From an uncultured Neisseria sp. (GTDB lineage: Bacteria > Pseudomonadota > Gammaproteobacteria > Burkholderiales > Neisseriaceae), in assembly GCA_937919795.1 (NCBI GenBank), contig CALFOA010000097.1:1-5803 (forward strand): a stretch of DNA of 5,803 nucleotides, in the 5' to 3' direction. The notes below the pieces were generated by a model. The model had not been told where the DNA came from, did no database searches, and worked only from the letters and a program-made list of their open reading frames with translations. Each line of letters begins with the position of its first letter. The stretch's first letter is position 1. Shown in pieces: positions 5,385-5,803 of the stretch. The translations under genes were made by a program, and so were the position numbers.

Positions 5385-5803
5385 TAACATCCATTCAAAC
5401 GCAAATGCCCAGTTAGGCAAATCGGCGCTGTCGCGCAAACAACCGCGGGCACCGTGAAGTCTGCCGGAAGTATTGGCTTCGCCGTTGTCGAAAGCATAAG
5501 TGATGCGGCTGCCGCTAGGCAAGGGGCGGTTGCTTTTCAGGCGCACGCGGTTGTGTTCGGGCAGCAGGCTGATTTCACTAATCTCGGCTTCACCTGCCGG
5601 ATACAGATTAAAGCCGTAATCACCGGGATCTTGGATGTGTTGAATATCCCATTGCAAGGGCGGAACCGGGGTAGAAAACTCAATTTCCAGCGTATGGTCA
5701 TCCACTCGATGAACGGCCAGCGGGCGCACACCCGACCAGTTTTCCCCGTTATCCAATACCGCATGGCAGGCGCGGGCGTAATAGCGGCCAAGTAGGCGCA
5801 TCG
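5382..5803 (-). CDS. C-terminal part of a phage-associated SGNH/esterase-like protein (partial at the window edge)
   Basis: The reading frame runs off the right edge of the window, so only the last roughly 140 residues are visible and the true start lies outside; the ATG at 5801 need not be the start. The visible part begins MRLLGRYYARACHAVL, then HTLEIEFSTPVPPLQWD, DPGDYGFNLYPAGE, NRVRLKSNRPLPSGSRITYAF and GARGCLRDSADLPNWAFAFEWML. This order resembles the beta-rich C-terminal domain that follows an SGNH-type hydrolase domain in some phage and prophage tail proteins, which end in a GxLRDS motif and an aromatic-rich tail. I base this on remembered patterns only; the catalytic region is not in view. 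The stop codon TAG lies within a palindrome. The gene is on the same strand as tas, but the 127-bp gap with a DUS suggests separate transcription. Confidence 0.55.
   Translation of the reverse strand, partial: MRLLGRYYARACHAVLDNGENWSGVRPLAVHRVDDHTLEIEFSTPVPPLQWDIQHIQDPGDYGFNLYPAGEAEISEISLLPEHNRVRLKSNRPLPSGSRITYAFDNGEANTSGRLHGARGCLRDSADLPNWAFAFEWML

Noticed and set aside
1..5803. CRISPR arrays, tRNA or rRNA genes, toxin-antitoxin pairs
   Set aside because: No regularly spaced direct repeats, tRNA-like cloverleaf or rRNA segments were recognised by eye, and no small paired genes are present.

Overview
The window looks like chromosomal DNA from a member of the Neisseriaceae. The strongest clue is four exact copies (793-804, 3891-3902, 3916-3927, 5333-5344) of the 12-mer TGCCTGTCTGAA or its complement. 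I recall this as the TG-wadDUS dialect of the neisserial DNA uptake sequence, described from Neisseria wadsworthii/N. shayeganii-type species. All four copies are intergenic, as is a 10/12 degenerate copy at 4128-4139. The species assignment is an inference from this dialect alone.

Layout from left to right. Positions 1-66 hold the right part of a palindromic REP-doublet (REPIN-like) repeat cut by the window edge. A yecA-like gene follows (107-769, +; UPF0149 domain plus a C-terminal SEC-C zinc motif). A 108-bp gap then carries a possible terminator, a DUS and a possible extended -10 promoter. Next is a 538-aa pectate-lyase-superfamily beta-helix protein resembling phage tailspikes (878-2494, +). 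After only 27 bp comes a full-length QseC-type sensor histidine kinase (2522-3871, +). The 330-bp convergent gap 3872-4201 holds a DUS-pair hairpin terminator, a 133-bp REPIN built from two GGAG-flanked hairpins, a degenerate DUS and a bidirectional terminator. The minus strand then encodes the Tas aldo-keto reductase (5254-4202). Upstream of it is a 127-bp gap with a DUS and a short palindrome. Last is the 3' end of a minus-strand gene (5382 to beyond 5803) whose product resembles the C-terminus of phage-associated SGNH/esterase-type proteins.

How the genes may relate. yecA and tas are ordinary housekeeping or accessory genes. The unusual part is the middle: the beta-helix gene occupies the position where a qseB response-regulator gene would normally precede qseC, and it probably shares the kinase's transcript. 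Together with the phage-like C-terminal fragment at the right end, this suggests phage-derived carbohydrate-active modules scattered among core genes. No integrase, structural phage gene, tRNA, rRNA or CRISPR array is visible.
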